Below the pieces are notes generated by a model. That model saw only the letters and a list, made by a program, of their open reading frames with translations, did no database searches and was not told the DNA's origin. Of a stretch of DNA of 64,000 nucleotides, positions 39,659 to 51,178 are shown one piece after another. Location of the stretch: the NCBI RefSeq assembly GCF_009707325.1, contig NZ_CP046103.1:2157810-2221809 (forward strand), given 5' to 3'. The stretch's first letter is position 1, and each line of letters opens with the position of its first letter. Position numbers and translations under genes: made by a program. The stretch comes from Pseudomonas sp. IB20. GTDB taxonomy: Bacteria; Pseudomonadota; Gammaproteobacteria; Pseudomonadales; Pseudomonadaceae.

Positions 39659-41300
39659 AGACGCGCTCCTTGAACAGGTCGATGCCGATGCGCTGGTAGG
39701 TGTCGATGAAACGCTCATCTTCGGTGCGCTGTTCGATGTACACATCGATCAGCTTGCCGATCACCTCGGGCATGGCTTCCTGGGCGAAGGACGGGCCGAG
39801 GATCTTGCCCAGGCTCGCATCGCGGCTGGCGCTGCCACCCAGGGACACTTGGTAGAATTCTTCGCCTTTCTTGTCCACGCCCAGGATGCCGATGTGGCCG
39901 ACGTGGTGGTGACCACAGGCGTTCATGCAACCGGAGATGTTCAGGTCCAGCTCGCCGATGTCGAACAGGTAGTCCAGGTCGTCGAAACGGCGCTGGATCG
40001 ATTCGGCAATCGGGATCGATTTGGCGTTGGCCAGGGAGCAGAAGTCGCCACCCGGGCAGCAGATGATGTCGGTCAGCAGGCCGATGTTCGGCGTGGCGAA
40101 ACCGCCTTCGCGCAGCTCGCCCCACAGCGTGAACAGTTGGCTCTGCTCAACGTCCGCGAGGATGATGTTCTGCTCGTGGGAGGTACGCAGTTGGCCGAAA
40201 CTGTAGCGCTCGGCCAGGTCGGCCACGCCGTCCAGCTGCTTATCGGTGATATCGCCCGGTGCTACACCCGTGGGTTTGAGCGACAGGGTCACGGCCACAT
40301 AGCCTGGTTTTTTGTGCGCCAGGGTGTTGCGGGTACGCCAGCGGGCGAAACCTGGGTGCTGCTGGTCGAGGGCTGCCAACTCAGCATCCTGATTGCTCAG
40401 GGCTTTGTATTGCGGGTCGACGAAGTGCTTGGCCACACGGTGTACTTCGGCTTCGGTCAGGGTGGTCTGGCCGCCGCGCAGGTGTTCCATTTCAGCGTCG
40501 ACTTTCTGGGCAAATACCTCAGGCCTCAGCGCTTTGACCAGGATCTTGATCCGGGCCTTGTATTTGTTGTCGCGACGGCCGTAGCGGTTGTAGACCCGCA
40601 GGATGGCGTCGAGGTAGCTCAACAGGTCCTGCCAGGGCAGGAATTGGTTGATGAATGCGCCAACCACCGGCGTACGACCAAGGCCGCCACCGACCAGCAC
40701 ACGGAAGCCCAGCTCGCCGGCCGCGTTGTGCACCGGCTCCAGCCCGATATCGTGCACTTCGATCGCCGCGCGGTCCGAGGTCGAGCCATTGATGGCGATC
40801 TTGAACTTACGTGGCAAGTAGGCGAATTCAGGGTGGAAGGTGGTCCATTGACGGACGATTTCACACCAGGGGCGCGGGTCGATCAATTCGTCGGCGGCAA
40901 CCCCGGCAAATTGGTCGGTGGTCACGTTGCGCAGGCAGTTACCACTGGTCTGAATGGCGTGCATCTGCACGGTCGCCAACTCAGCCAGGATGTCCGGCAC
41001 GTCCTCCAGCGCCGGCCAGTTGAACTGTACGTTCTGGCGGGTACTGATGTGGGCGTAGCCTTTGTCGAAGTCGCGGGCAATCTTGGCCATCATGCGCGTC
41101 TGGCGCGAAGTCAGTTGGCCATAGGGCACGGCAACCCGCAGCATCGGCGCAAAGCGCTGAACATAAAGGCCATTTTGCAGGCGCAGAGGGCGGAACTCTT
41201 CTTCGCTCAGCTCACCAGCCAGGTAGCGTCGGGTCTGATCACGGAACTGCTTGACGCGGTCCTCGATGATGCGCTGATCGTATTCGTCGTATACGTACAT
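39642..41300 (-). CDS. Siroheme sulfite/nitrite reductase (CysI-like)
   Basis: A 552-residue reductase with two ferredoxin-like and two siroheme/4Fe-4S halves, which turns sulfite into sulfide in cysteine synthesis. The cluster cysteines are CCPGGDFC and, later, SGCMNACGHHHVGH. The N-terminal half has RQNVQFNW. In pseudomonads this gene (PA1838 in P. aeruginosa) is called cysI, though its reductant is not the CysJ flavoprotein. Start MYVYDEYDQ (41300). Confidence 0.92.
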   Translation of the reverse strand: MYVYDEYDQRIIEDRVKQFRDQTRRYLAGELSEEEFRPLRLQNGLYVQRFAPMLRVAVPYGQLTSRQTRMMAKIARDFDKGYAHISTRQNVQFNWPALEDVPDILAELATVQMHAIQTSGNCLRNVTTDQFAGVAADELIDPRPWCEIVRQWTTFHPEFAYLPRKFKIAINGSTSDRAAIEVHDIGLEPVHNAAGELGFRVLVGGGLGRTPVVGAFINQFLPWQDLLSYLDAILRVYNRYGRRDNKYKARIKILVKALRPEVFAQKVDAEMEHLRGGQTTLTEAEVHRVAKHFVDPQYKALSNQDAELAALDQQHPGFARWRTRNTLAHKKPGYVAVTLSLKPTGVAPGDITDKQLDGVADLAERYSFGQLRTSHEQNIILADVEQSQLFTLWGELREGGFATPNIGLLTDIICCPGGDFCSLANAKSIPIAESIQRRFDDLDYLFDIGELDLNISGCMNACGHHHVGHIGILGVDKKGEEFYQVSLGGSASRDASLGKILGPSFAQEAMPEVIGKLIDVYIEQRTEDERFIDTYQRIGIDLFKERVYAANH

Positions 41301-41533
41301 ATAGGTCCTGTTCTCGGCAAATCTGCGCGCACGGCCGCGCACTCCCAACGGAGCCGGCGCACGATACCAGTTTGCGTTTATGCGCAAAAGTGATGTTTGA
41401 GTATATGCACATAACCAAAATGACTAATGAGAAGGGTTATCGCGATACCCACATTTGTCATGCGGGCAATCATGATCTTTACTGTCGTCGAGTCTTAGTG
41501 CAATCACCTATAAAACCGACAAGAGGCGATGCG

Positions 41534-41647
41534 ATGAGCAATTCGACTAAAGCCCGTAAACCCGACAGTACCGTTGATGCCTGGGCCATTCTGTTCTTGA
41601 TAATCCTGGTGGTGGGCACAGCCGTATTCTGGGTCAGCCACCAGTAA
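41534..41647 (+). CDS. Small single-helix membrane protein
   Basis: A 37-residue protein: a charged, polar N-terminus (MSNSTKARKPDSTVDAW) and one membrane helix (AILFLIILVVGTAVFWV), ending SHQ. AGAGGCGATGCG lies ahead of the ATG. No named family recognised; it lies between the sulfite reductase and a binding-protein gene. Confidence 0.65.
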   Translation: MSNSTKARKPDSTVDAWAILFLIILVVGTAVFWVSHQ

Positions 41648-41721
41648 ACCGCTTGATTGAGCCTCGATTCAATGTCGCATTGCCATTATCCTGTGGGTTA
41701 ATGCTTAAGGCTCAAACAATC

Positions 41722-42789
41722 ATGTTGAAGGTTCTGATTGCGTGTGTGTGGTTAGTGGGATCGGCGTACGGGGCGATGGCCCATGCGACGTCAGTGGTAT
41801 TTCTCAACCCGGGCACATCCACCGAGACCTTCTGGGTCAGCTACGCGCAATTCATGCAGGCCGCTGCCAAGGACCTCGGCCTGGATTTGCGCGTGCGTTA
41901 TTCCGAGCGCGACGCCCAGAACACCCTGGCCCAGGCCCGCGAAGCGCTGCAAGGCAGTGAGCGCCCCGATTACCTGGTGCTGGTGAATGAGCAATACGTC
42001 GCCCCGCAGATTTTGCGCATGGCCCAGGGCAGTGGGGTTAAGTTGCTGATCGTGAATAACGCGTTGACCCCCGACCAAGTGCAATTGCTCAATGCCCGCA
42101 GCGACGCCAACTGGGTGTGCAGCCTGGTGGCCGACGACGAGCAGGCCGGTTACCTGATGCTCACCGACCTGCTGCGCCAGCACGGGCCGGTTGCACCGGG
42201 TGAATCCCTTGACCTGCTGGCGTTTTCCGGCGCCAAGAACACCCCGGCCGCGCAACGCCGTGAACTGGGTTTGCGCCGCGCCTTGACCGAGCATCCGCAA
42301 GTGCGCCTGCGCCAGTTGGTTTACGGGGAGTGGAGCCGCCAGCGCGCCTTTGAACAAGCCTCGCAGTTGTTCAAGCGCTACCCACAGACGGCGTTGGTGT
42401 GGTCGGCCAATGATGAGATGGCCCTGGGCGCTATGCAGGCGCTGCAAGACAGCGGGCGAGTACCGGGCAAGGACGCGCTATTCAGCGCGGTCAACAGTTC
42501 GCCGGGCATATTGCGGGCCTACCTGGATGGGCGGTTGACCACGCTGGTCGCCGGGCATTTCACCTTGGGCGGCTGGGCGATGGTGCTGATTAATGATGAT
42601 GCCAAGGGCGTCGACATCAGCGCCTACGGTGGGCGGGATCGGCAGGAGGCGCTGTTCCAACTGATTGATGCCAGCCAGGCGCAACGGTTGCTGGGGCCAG
42701 CGCCGCCGGTGGATTTTCGTGCGCTCTCCGCCCAAGGCAAGCCCGCGTCCTACCGTTACCCGTTCAGCCTGCAACTGCTGCTGCGCTAA
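41722..42789 (+). CDS. Periplasmic sugar-type substrate-binding protein (PBP1 fold)
   Basis: A 355-residue type 1 periplasmic-binding protein with signal peptide MLKVLIACVWLVGSAYG ending near AMAHA. The fold is as in ribose/autoinducer binding proteins: VVFLNPGTSTETFW, a DDEQAGYLM block, and ALVWSANDEMALGAMQAL. No permease or ATPase is beside it, so it may serve a sensor or a distant transporter. Start 41722 is preferred; ATG at 41701 is possible. Its end overlaps the convergent DUF2970 gene by 4 bp. Confidence 0.8.
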   Translation: MLKVLIACVWLVGSAYGAMAHATSVVFLNPGTSTETFWVSYAQFMQAAAKDLGLDLRVRYSERDAQNTLAQAREALQGSERPDYLVLVNEQYVAPQILRMAQGSGVKLLIVNNALTPDQVQLLNARSDANWVCSLVADDEQAGYLMLTDLLRQHGPVAPGESLDLLAFSGAKNTPAAQRRELGLRRALTEHPQVRLRQLVYGEWSRQRAFEQASQLFKRYPQTALVWSANDEMALGAMQALQDSGRVPGKDALFSAVNSSPGILRAYLDGRLTTLVAGHFTLGGWAMVLINDDAKGVDISAYGGRDRQEALFQLIDASQAQRLLGPAPPVDFRALSAQGKPASYRYPFSLQLLLR

Positions 42790-43004
42790 ACCCCGGCCAG
42801 GTGCAGCACCAGCTTGACGATGCCGAACAGCATCAGCGCAAACACTGCCGTGAACAGAATGCCCAGTACGACAAAATGGCTGGGCTTGCCATGAGTGAAG
42901 TCGCGTGCGCGATTTTTCCCGCTCTGCACGCCAAAAGCCGCCGCCATCACGCTGTGCAGCATTTGCCAGAAGGTGGGCGGCTTGTTGTCGAGTGGATCGT
43001 CCAT
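42786..43004 (-). CDS. DUF2970 small membrane protein
   Basis: A 72-residue protein with the DUF2970 pattern: FWQMLHSVMAAAFGVQSGKNRARDF, then a membrane helix (HFVVLGILFTAVFALMLFGI). Function unknown. Start ATG at 43004. Its stop overlaps the convergent binding-protein gene. Confidence 0.88.
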   Translation of the reverse strand: MDDPLDNKPPTFWQMLHSVMAAAFGVQSGKNRARDFTHGKPSHFVVLGILFTAVFALMLFGIVKLVLHLAGV

Positions 43005-43127
43005 AAAACCCTCGTCAGGATGACTGTCCTACAGAGCATAGACGCCCTGTATCTATGCACCACCGGTCTGGCGTTGAACGCTGCTGAACGGTGATGTGCT
43101 GTCACTCCATTTAACAGGAGTCACAGC

Positions 43128-43592
43128 ATGTCCGATTTACCCCCCCGTTCCGACGCTGGCGAACCGCTGGCGGCGACCCGAAGTGTTCACGGCGATTTTC
43201 TCGAAAAAGCCGTGCCTCAATGGCTGGTCGACGCGACGCCCGCCCGCCGCTCGGCGCTTAAACGCGCCGCGCCGGTCCTGCCGAGCGGATACAAAAACGC
43301 CTCGCCCGAGCGACGCACGGCCCTCAATGCGAGCCTTAAGGCCAGCGCTATCGCTCAGGTGCAACTGGACACAAGCATGGCGACGTTCCTGGACGTCGAT
43401 GCATTCGCCCGGCCGTTGCTGCTCAAGGCGTTGAAAGACCAGTACCAAGTGGAAGTCGATGTCGACAAGACCTTCCTTTGCCTGCGGCGCCCGCTGGCGG
43501 TCAGTGTGGCCGAAGTGGAAATATCGTCGTTCGAGCTTCTCAAGACTCGGATTTTTTGTGACGTTAGCGCTTACTCAAGGTGCGCCTACTGA
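43128..43592 (+). pseudogene. N-terminal remnant of a DUF6543/dermonecrotic-toxin-type gene
   Basis: Good start (ACAGGAG before ATG) and a 154-codon frame. MSDLPPRSDAGEPLAATRSV through AVSVAEVEISSFELLK resembles the N-terminus of very large Pseudomonas toxins (DUF6543 family), which are over 1000 residues. After FELLK (near 43548) a short unrelated tail (TRIFCDVSAYSRCAY) and TGA follow, and the last bases overlap the 3' end of a second, convergent toxin gene. The rest of the protein is missing, so this is called a truncated remnant; a new short secreted protein cannot be excluded. Confidence 0.65.
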
Positions 43593-46500
43593 TTTTTAGC
43601 CTGCTCTTCTCCCAGCTTGAGGAACAGATCGTAATCCAGCGGCGGTTTGATCTCGGCTTTATCCAGATTGATCACGGCGCGGTTGTCTGCCTTGGCCTGA
43701 TCGATCAACTCTCTACGCGTAAAGAGCTGCTCCTCTTTGGTCTTCAGGTGCCCGAAGCTGCTTTGTAATATCGGTGTATCGACGCGTAGGTAATGGAAAT
43801 GTGCGTACCACAAGAGGGTTTCCTCAGGCGGTTTCTTAGCCTCAACTTTGCTTTTATCGCGCACGGTATATTCGTCGATATAGTCGCCCGTCTTGAGTAA
43901 CTTGCGCCGTTTTGCCAAGTTGATATCAACAAACCCATGTCTCCACAGGTAGTCGACTTTGTAGGCTTGGGGGCGCTGCTGCAGGTAGCCTTCACTGCAC
44001 ATCTGACGGGCCTGCTTCTGTGTGTCGGTCGCCTCGTCGAGGTACGTCTGGATCAAGGCATAGAGGCTTTTTGCGGCGATATTGCGGTCGTGTGTATGCT
44101 TGGGATCGGTCTTGTCGGCTTCCATCAGTTCGCCTGCCTTGGCTTCGATCAGCCGCATTTGGGCATTGACGGTCTCGGCGTTTTGCCGGTACTTATCGAA
44201 GGCAATTTCCCACTCGACCATGGCTTTAGCGGTTAACCCGCGCCTTTGCTCATGGCGCACGGCGATGCTGGCTTGCAGCCCGGCAATTGTGCTCGGGGTG
44301 TTGAGCCTTATCCAATCCTCGCGCAGGGCTCTTTTGCACTTGACCCACTCGGCACGGGCAAGCTCCATGGTTTTGTTTAACCCAACTGAAGCATTCGCCA
44401 ACGGCAGCATTTCCTTATTGAGGCTCTGCAACTCTCGCTTGAGCGCGGCGATCCGATCGCGGTGTTTGCGCTGCCATTTATCCAGTTTTTCCCTGGGCAT
44501 ACCGCCCTCCAGCCGGGCCTTGCGCTCCAGCCGCCAATGCCCTTGACCGTCGCTGGCCAGCTTGAACCCGGGGCGCAGCGGGTGCTGTGGGTCAACCAGA
44601 TACACCTCGCCGAAACCCGGCACCACGCTGACCTGGAACAGCAGCCCGCCGAGGCTGGCGTGCCAGGTAGCGCCAATGCGGTACAGCCCTTTGAACGCGC
44701 CGCCTGCCTCGGGAGGCGGCAAGGCGTCGGGCCAGGGCACGTGCACATCGAGCAACGCCTTCAGCAACCGTGCGCTGGCCTTTGGGGCGGCAATCGAGCG
44801 GCTGAAATCCAAAGGCGTGTGGCCGGTGGCCGGCGGCTCGCCGGGCAGCGCCACTGCGCCCTTGCGAATCAACGGCGTGCCGGGCTGATGGGCTTGGGCC
44901 GCAGCACGCCGCCAGGGCGCCAGGCGTAGCACGGTGTCTTGGGCCGCGAGTGGCTGACGGGTTTGGGGGGTGGGTGTCGCGGCGTGCAACAACACCATGG
45001 CGGCATTGAGCAGCAGGTCAATTAGCGCCAGCTCGCGGGTGGTCGAATCGCTGCTGTCCAGGCCTGTCAGGTCCTGTTCCAGGCTGGCGACCAGTACCAG
45101 CAGCCAGCCGGCCAACATGGCCGGGCCGCGTACCAGTGGCAATACCAAGGTGTTGAACAGCAGCCAGGCGCCTTCCATCACAATGGCCCAGCGGCTTTCG
45201 CTGTTGGACACCGACTCGCGATCCGCCAGGTCCACCAGGGCCCGCGCGGTGCTGCCGAACACGTGGTTGAGCAGTTGGCCGTTGACTTGCGACTGCAACC
45301 ATTCATCGGCGCCTTCATCGACGGCCAGCGTCGCCGGCGCGGGATGCTCCGGCGGGGAGAACTCATCCCCCGGCAGAAAGTGAATGATGTGCGGCTCTTT
45401 GAAGCCACCGTTATCGTAGACCGGCCGCGCCTTGTCGCTCAGCCACGCCAGCACACTGGTCTGCAACTCGCCGGGGGCGGCCAGCGCATTCAGCAAGGCT
45501 TGGCGTGTCGGGTATTGATACAAGGCCGCGCCATACAGGGGTCGATACAGCAGGTGCGGGCCGGTGTGGGCGTCCCGGGGCTCGATGATGAAAACGTTGT
45601 TGACGGTATCCGGCGCGGCACCGGTTTTGCGGCACAGGGCCAGGGGGCGCAGCACGATCTCCTGGCCGTCGACGACTCTGTCTGCTGGGGTTTCGCCCAT
45701 CAAGGCTTTCACATACCGATAGCCAGTGGTGGTGACGCCGTATTGCTGCCTGATCGCATATTCCAGCGCCAGCATCGGCAGTTGGACCTTGAGTTCGCGG
45801 GCAAACAGTTGTTCCCGGCGGCGCGCGTCAACACTGTCGGACAGCAACAGGTCCTTGATCGTCTGCGGGTAGGTTGTGCCAATGTCCACCCGCTGGATCA
45901 AGCCTTGGCTGCCCAGCAGATAGGCTTCGTTCAGCCAGGCGGGAATCGTCGTGGCGCTTTTTGAAGACAGCGTCAGCGTGCCCTTTGGCTTGCCGGCGAG
46001 GTTTTTCAGGGCCAGTTCGGTCAGCGACATCCGCACATGTTCGATAATGCCCGTGGTGCCTGGATAACCAGCAGCCACGGCGAAGTCCAGTACCAGGTCA
46101 TCGGGATCGTAATCCCCATGGTCGGTTTGCATCTGCTTGCGCAACGCGGCGCGGCTGAAGGCGTGGATGTTTTCGATGCCTTCGTTGAAAGAGCGTCCCT
46201 GGTTCTGTTTGATCACCTGCGCCATGTCTTGCAAATGGCGATGGTAGGCAAAGCGGTCATCGGCGCTGGCGTGTTTGAGCCACTGCGGAAGTTGCGCGTT
46301 AACCGTTTGCAAACGCTGCGGAGCGGCCTTGGGGGCGAGCGTGAACAGCAGGGCCGGATCGGTGAGTTTATCCAGCGTGCGTGCAAGCGCTTCTTCGCCT
46401 TGACCTTGAAATGACAAGGTTGCCAGGTCTTCCAGTTGCTGGTTGAGAATAAGCCCGGCTTGCTGTTCGAACACATTGCCGTCCGGTTCATTAAGCCGCC

Positions 46501-47207
46501 AGGTGAGGGTGTCGAACTGCAACTCAGCCTGCATCCGCGCGCCCCAGCTTTCGCCAAAGGCATCCAGTGAGGCAAACGGTGTGATTGCCCCGGCGACGCT
46601 GCACAGCAACACCTGCCTGTCGCGTATCAGCAGCAAGTCCGGCGTCAGCAGGCACACCTCCTGTGCGCCTGTCGACAGCGTGGTCTCAATGAAATATGCA
46701 TACGTAGTAGGGGTGGAGCGGGGCAGGCGTTCCAGGCGCCCCGGCCAGGCGCAGGTGACCGCCAGCATGTCCCGTTGGGTATCGCTCAACGTTGAGGGGC
46801 TGCTTGCGGTTGCGCTCATTTGCCCCTGGAGAAACTCGCCGAGCCATTGCCAGCGACTGCTGCCGTGGCTGTCGGTGGCGCTCCAGAAGTCTGCCAGGTC
46901 CTGCTGGAAGTACAGGTAAAGCGAGCCAGGCAGCTCGGCGATGAGTTGCGCAACCGCCTGCATGTCGATGTCGGCCAGGCCACTGCCTGGCGCGGGCGAG
47001 AGGTAGAACGGCATTTCGCCACGGGGTCGCAGGTTCAGCAATTGCGGGTTCAGGACATGCGCAACGGCGACGTTGACCAGCAGTGGGAAGGCACCGGTGG
47101 CGGTGGGCAGTGCTTAACACCACTGAAAACAAGGTGGGGCGCGCGGCGAAATGGGCATGAATGGCCTGGCTGGGCAATGGGCTCAGGGCCGTTGGGTGTT
47201 CGGGCAT
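43586..47207 (-). pseudogene. Large DUF6543/dermonecrotic-toxin-type protein, frameshifted near the 5' end
   Basis: The start MPEHPTALSPLPSQAIHAHF at 47207, with AAGGA 8 bp ahead, gives ~30 toxin-like residues up to TLFSVV. Then the frame runs wrong; the true frame resumes as LPTATGAFPLLVNVAVAH, right after a TAA at 47114-47116. A one-base insertion (or two-base loss) at about 47095-47116 explains it. Downstream the frame is open for 1151 codons: the DUF6543 region, one membrane-like segment (LVLPLVRGPAMLAGWLLVLV, about residue 650), a long coiled coil (about 880-1050) and a Lys-rich end. Function in other Pseudomonas: secreted/insecticidal toxin relatives. A sequencing error would restore an intact gene. 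Confidence 0.7.
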
Positions 47208-47301
47208 GACGAAATCCTTTTTCTGTAGAGGTCCTGCACAGAAAAGCGGATTTCGTCGTCACACGTGCGGCATTGGGATACCGCAACCCTGCTCCAGGTG
47301 T

Positions 47302-50300
47302 TTAGTTGTCGTAACCCAGGTTCGGCGCCAGCCAGCGCTCGGTCACAGCCAGGTCCTGGGCTTTACGGGCGGTGTAGCTTGTGACCTGGTCCTTGTCGAC
47401 TTTGCCCACGGCAAAGTACTGCGCCTGTGGGTGGGCGAAGTACCAGCCGCTGACTGCTGCCGCCGGGAACATCGCGTAGTGCTCGGTGAGGAACACGCCA
47501 CTGCGCCCGGCCTGCATTTCGCGTGCCTCAGGGTCGAGCAGTTGGAACAGCTGGGCTTTCTCGGTGTGATCCGGGCACGCCGGGTAGCCCGGGGCAGGGC
47601 GGATGCCGCTGTATTGCTCTTTGATCAGCGCCTCGTTGTCCAGTTGCTCGTCCTTGGCGTAGCCCCAATGCTCTTTGCGCACCTGCTGGTGCAGCCATTC
47701 GGCGCAGGCTTCGGCGAGGCGGTCGGCCAGGGCCTTGACCATGATCGAGTTGTAGTCATCGCCCGCGTCCTGGTAGGCCTTGGCGACTTCTTCGGCACCG
47801 ATGCCGGCGGTGGTGATGAAGCCACCGATGTAGTCGGTCACGCCGCTGTCTTTTGGCGCGACGAAGTCGGCCAGGGAGAAGTTCGGCTTGCCGTCGGTTT
47901 TGATGATTTGCTGGCGCAGGTGGTGCAGTTTGGCAATCGGCTGACCGTCTTCGCCGTAGACCTCCAGGTCATCTTCCTGCACCTGGTTGGTTGGCCAGAA
48001 ACCGAACACCGCGCGGGCGCTGATAAGCTTCTCGTCGATCAGCTTCTTGAGCATTTCCTGGGCATCGGCGTACAGCGCGGTGGCGGCTTCACCGACCACT
48101 TCGTCGTCAAGGATGCGCGGGAACTTGCCGGCCAGGTCCCAGGAGATAAAGAACGGCGTCCAGTCGATGTACTCGGCCAGCACCTTGAGGTCGATATTGT
48201 CCAGCACCTTGGCACCGGTAAACGTCGGCTTGACCGGCGTGTAGGTGCTCCAGTCGAACTGCGGCTTCTTGGCGATGGCGGCGGGGTAGCTCAGGCGCTC
48301 GGTGCGCGCGCTGCGGTTCGAGGTACGCTCGCGCACGTCGATGTATTCCAAGCGGGTTTTCTCGACGAAGCCGGGCTTCAATTCCTTGGACAGCAACTGC
48401 GTGGCCACGCCCACTGCGCGCGAGGCGTCAGTCACGTAAATCACCGCGTCATTGCTGTACTTAGGCTCGATCTTCACCGCCGTGTGCGCTTTTGAGGTGG
48501 TCGCGCCACCGATCATCAACGGCAGGTGGAAGTCCTGGCGCTGCATCTCACGGGCCACGTGGACCATTTCGTCCAGCGACGGCGTGATCAGGCCGGACAG
48601 CCCGATGATGTCGCACTTCTGTTCCTTGGCCACCTGCAGGATCTTCTCCGCCGGTACCATCACGCCCAAATCGACGATGTCATAGCCGTTGCAACCGAGC
48701 ACCACGCCGACAATGTTCTTGCCGATGTCGTGCACGTCACCTTTTACCGTCGCCATGAGGATCTTGCCCTTGGCTTCGGGCTTGTCGCCTTTTTCCAGCT
48801 CGATAAACGGGATCAAGTGGGCCACGGCCTGCTTCATCACCCGCGCGGATTTGACCACCTGGGGCAGGAACATTTTGCCGGCGCCAAACAGGTCGCCGAC
48901 GATGTTCATGCCGGACATCAGCGGGCCTTCGATCACTTCGATTGGGCGCGCGAACGACTGCCGCGATTCTTCGGTATCTTCGACGATGTGCGTGGTGATG
49001 CCTTTGACCAGCGCATGTTCCAGGCGCTTGTTCACCGGCCAGCCGCGCCATTCTTCGGTCTCGGCTTCTTTTACGCTGCCGTCGCCCTTGTACTTGTCGG
49101 CGATGGCGAGGAGGGCGTCGGTGCCTTCCGGGGTGCGGTTGAGCACCACGTCTTCCACCGCATCGCGCAGCTCGGCCGGGATCTGGTCGTAGATCTCCAG
49201 CTGCCCGGCGTTGACGATACCCATGCTCAGGCCGTTGCGGATCGCATACAGCAGGAACACCGAGTGGATCGCCTCCCGCACCGGGTTGTTGCCCCGGAAC
49301 GAGAACGACACGTTGGACACGCCACCCGAGGTCAGCGCATACGGCAGTTCGTCGCGGATGTAGGCACAGGCGTTGATAAAGTCGACGGCGTAGTTGTTGT
49401 GCTCTTCGATACCGGTGGCGACCGCGAAGATGTTCGGGTCGAAGATGATGTCTTCCGGCGGGAAGCCGACTTCATTCACCAGGATGTCGTAGGAACGTTT
49501 GCAGATCTCTTTTTTGCGCGCTTCGGTGTCGGCCTGGCCGGCTTCGTCAAAGGCCATCACCACCACGGCGGCGCCATAGCGCTTGCACAGCTTGGCGTGG
49601 TAAATGAACTGCTCGACGCCTTCCTTCATGCTGATGGAGTTGACGATGCCCTTGCCCTGGATGCATTTGAGGCCGGCCTCGATCACTTCCCACTTGGAGG
49701 AGTCGATCATGATCGGTACGCGGGAGATATCCGGTTCGCCGGCAATCAGATTGAGGAAGGTGACCATGGCCTTCTTCGAATCGAGCATGCCCTCGTCCAT
49801 GTTGATGTCGATCACCTGGGCGCCGGCTTCCACCTGTTGCAGGGCGACTTCCAGGGCTTCGGTGTAGTTGTCTTCACGGATCAGGCGGGCAAAACGCGCG
49901 GAACCGGTGATGTTGGTGCGCTCGCCGACGTTGACGAACAACGAGCTGCGATCAATCGTGAACGGCTCCAGGCCCGACAGGCGGCACGCCTTGGGAATGT
50001 CCGGAATCGGGCGCGGCGCATAACCGGCAACGGCCTTGGCGATGGCTTCAATGTGGCCCGGTGTGGTGCCGCAGCAGCCGCCGACGATGTTCAAGAAGCC
50101 ACTCTGGGCGAATTCTTCGATGACCTTGGCCGTTTCCGACGGCAATTCGTCGTACTCGCCGAACTCGTTGGGCAGGCCGGCGTTCGGGTGCGCGGAAACG
50201 TGGGTGTTGGCCTTGTTCGACAGCTCTTCCAGGTACGGACGCAGTTCGCTGGCACCCAAGGCGCAGTTCAGGCCCACCGACAGTGGCTTGGCGTGGCTGA

Positions 50301-51012
50301 CCGAGTTCCAGAACGCTTCGGTGGTCTGGCCCGACAGGGTCCGGCCGGAGGCATCGGTGATGGTCCCGGAGATCATGATCGGCAGTTCGACATTCAGTTC
50401 TTCGAACACACCTTGCACGGCGAAGATCGCTGCTTTGGCGTTGAGGGTGTCGAAGATGGTTTCGATCAGGATCAGGTCGGCGCCGCCCTCGATCAGGCCT
50501 TTGGTGGCCTCGGTGTAGTTTTCCACCAGTTCATCAAAGGTCACGTTGCGGTAGCCGGGGTTGTTCACGTCCGGCGACAGCGAGCAAGTACGGCTGGTAG
50601 GGCCGAGCACGCCGGCGACGAAACGCGGCTTGGCCGGGTTTTCCAGGGTCTTGGCGTCGGCGACTTTGCGCGCCAGTCGCGCGCCTTCTACGTTCAGCTC
50701 AAAGGCCAGTTCTTCCATGCCGTAATCGGCCATGGAAATGCGCGTGGCGTTGAACGTGTTGGTTTCCAGAATGTCGGCGCCGGCATCCAGGTAGGCTTTT
50801 TCGATGCCGCCGATCACGTCCGGACGGGTGAGCACCAGCAGGTCGTTGTTGCCCTTGACGTCGCTCGGCCAGTCGGCGAAGCGTTTGCCGCGGTAGTCGT
50901 TTTCCTCAAGCTTGTAGCTCTGGATCATCGTGCCCATACCGCCGTCGAGGATCAGGATACGTTCCTTGAGGGCTTGGTGAAGGGCTTGCAGACGAGCGCT
51001 ACGATCGGACAT
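47302..51012 (-). CDS. metH: Cobalamin-dependent methionine synthase
   Basis: A 1236-residue modular enzyme that moves methyl from methyl-tetrahydrofolate to homocysteine through methylcobalamin. Modules in order: homocysteine domain with the zinc ligands in [13 protein letters not shown] (about residue 320), pterin domain (about 350-620, [12 protein letters not shown]), cobalamin cap, B12 domain with the [11 protein letters not shown] axial His motif (about residue 765), and the AdoMet reactivation domain ([12 protein letters not shown]). Start at [11 protein letters not shown] (51012). It depends on B12, fitting the cobalamin genes 5 kb away. No riboswitch is seen in front of it. Confidence 0.97.
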   Translation of the reverse strand: MSDRSARLQALHQALKERILILDGGMGTMIQSYKLEENDYRGKRFADWPSDVKGNNDLLVLTRPDVIGGIEKAYLDAGADILETNTFNATRISMADYGMEELAFELNVEGARLARKVADAKTLENPAKPRFVAGVLGPTSRTCSLSPDVNNPGYRNVTFDELVENYTEATKGLIEGGADLILIETIFDTLNAKAAIFAVQGVFEELNVELPIMISGTITDASGRTLSGQTTEAFWNSVSHAKPLSVGLNCALGASELRPYLEELSNKANTHVSAHPNAGLPNEFGEYDELPSETAKVIEEFAQSGFLNIVGGCCGTTPGHIEAIAKAVAGYAPRPIPDIPKACRLSGLEPFTIDRSSLFVNVGERTNITGSARFARLIREDNYTEALEVALQQVEAGAQVIDINMDEGMLDSKKAMVTFLNLIAGEPDISRVPIMIDSSKWEVIEAGLKCIQGKGIVNSISMKEGVEQFIYHAKLCKRYGAAVVVMAFDEAGQADTEARKKEICKRSYDILVNEVGFPPEDIIFDPNIFAVATGIEEHNNYAVDFINACAYIRDELPYALTSGGVSNVSFSFRGNNPVREAIHSVFLLYAIRNGLSMGIVNAGQLEIYDQIPAELRDAVEDVVLNRTPEGTDALLAIADKYKGDGSVKEAETEEWRGWPVNKRLEHALVKGITTHIVEDTEESRQSFARPIEVIEGPLMSGMNIVGDLFGAGKMFLPQVVKSARVMKQAVAHLIPFIELEKGDKPEAKGKILMATVKGDVHDIGKNIVGVVLGCNGYDIVDLGVMVPAEKILQVAKEQKCDIIGLSGLITPSLDEMVHVAREMQRQDFHLPLMIGGATTSKAHTAVKIEPKYSNDAVIYVTDASRAVGVATQLLSKELKPGFVEKTRLEYIDVRERTSNRSARTERLSYPAAIAKKPQFDWSTYTPVKPTFTGAKVLDNIDLKVLAEYIDWTPFFISWDLAGKFPRILDDEVVGEAATALYADAQEMLKKLIDEKLISARAVFGFWPTNQVQEDDLEVYGEDGQPIAKLHHLRQQIIKTDGKPNFSLADFVAPKDSGVTDYIGGFITTAGIGAEEVAKAYQDAGDDYNSIMVKALADRLAEACAEWLHQQVRKEHWGYAKDEQLDNEALIKEQYSGIRPAPGYPACPDHTEKAQLFQLLDPEAREMQAGRSGVFLTEHYAMFPAAAVSGWYFAHPQAQYFAVGKVDKDQVTSYTARKAQDLAVTERWLAPNLGYDN

Positions 51013-51178
51013 GGGACTACTCTGGTCAGGCATTTCGGAGGGGGTGAATCATAGCAAACCTGTGCCGATTTACAGCATGCCTAGGTTTTGCATGAATATC
51101 GTTCATGTTGGAGGCGGTCATGGCCCGGTAGAATCGCCGGCACTTCTCTATCGCTCGCATTGAATCGGGACCGGATAC

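Noticed and set aside
39393..41393. 666-codon plus-strand frame
   Set aside because: Antisense shadow of the sulfite reductase and DUF934 genes, which have clear motifs on the minus strand.
48526..51054. 842-codon plus-strand frame
   Set aside because: Antisense shadow of metH, with no recognisable domain and no ribosome site.
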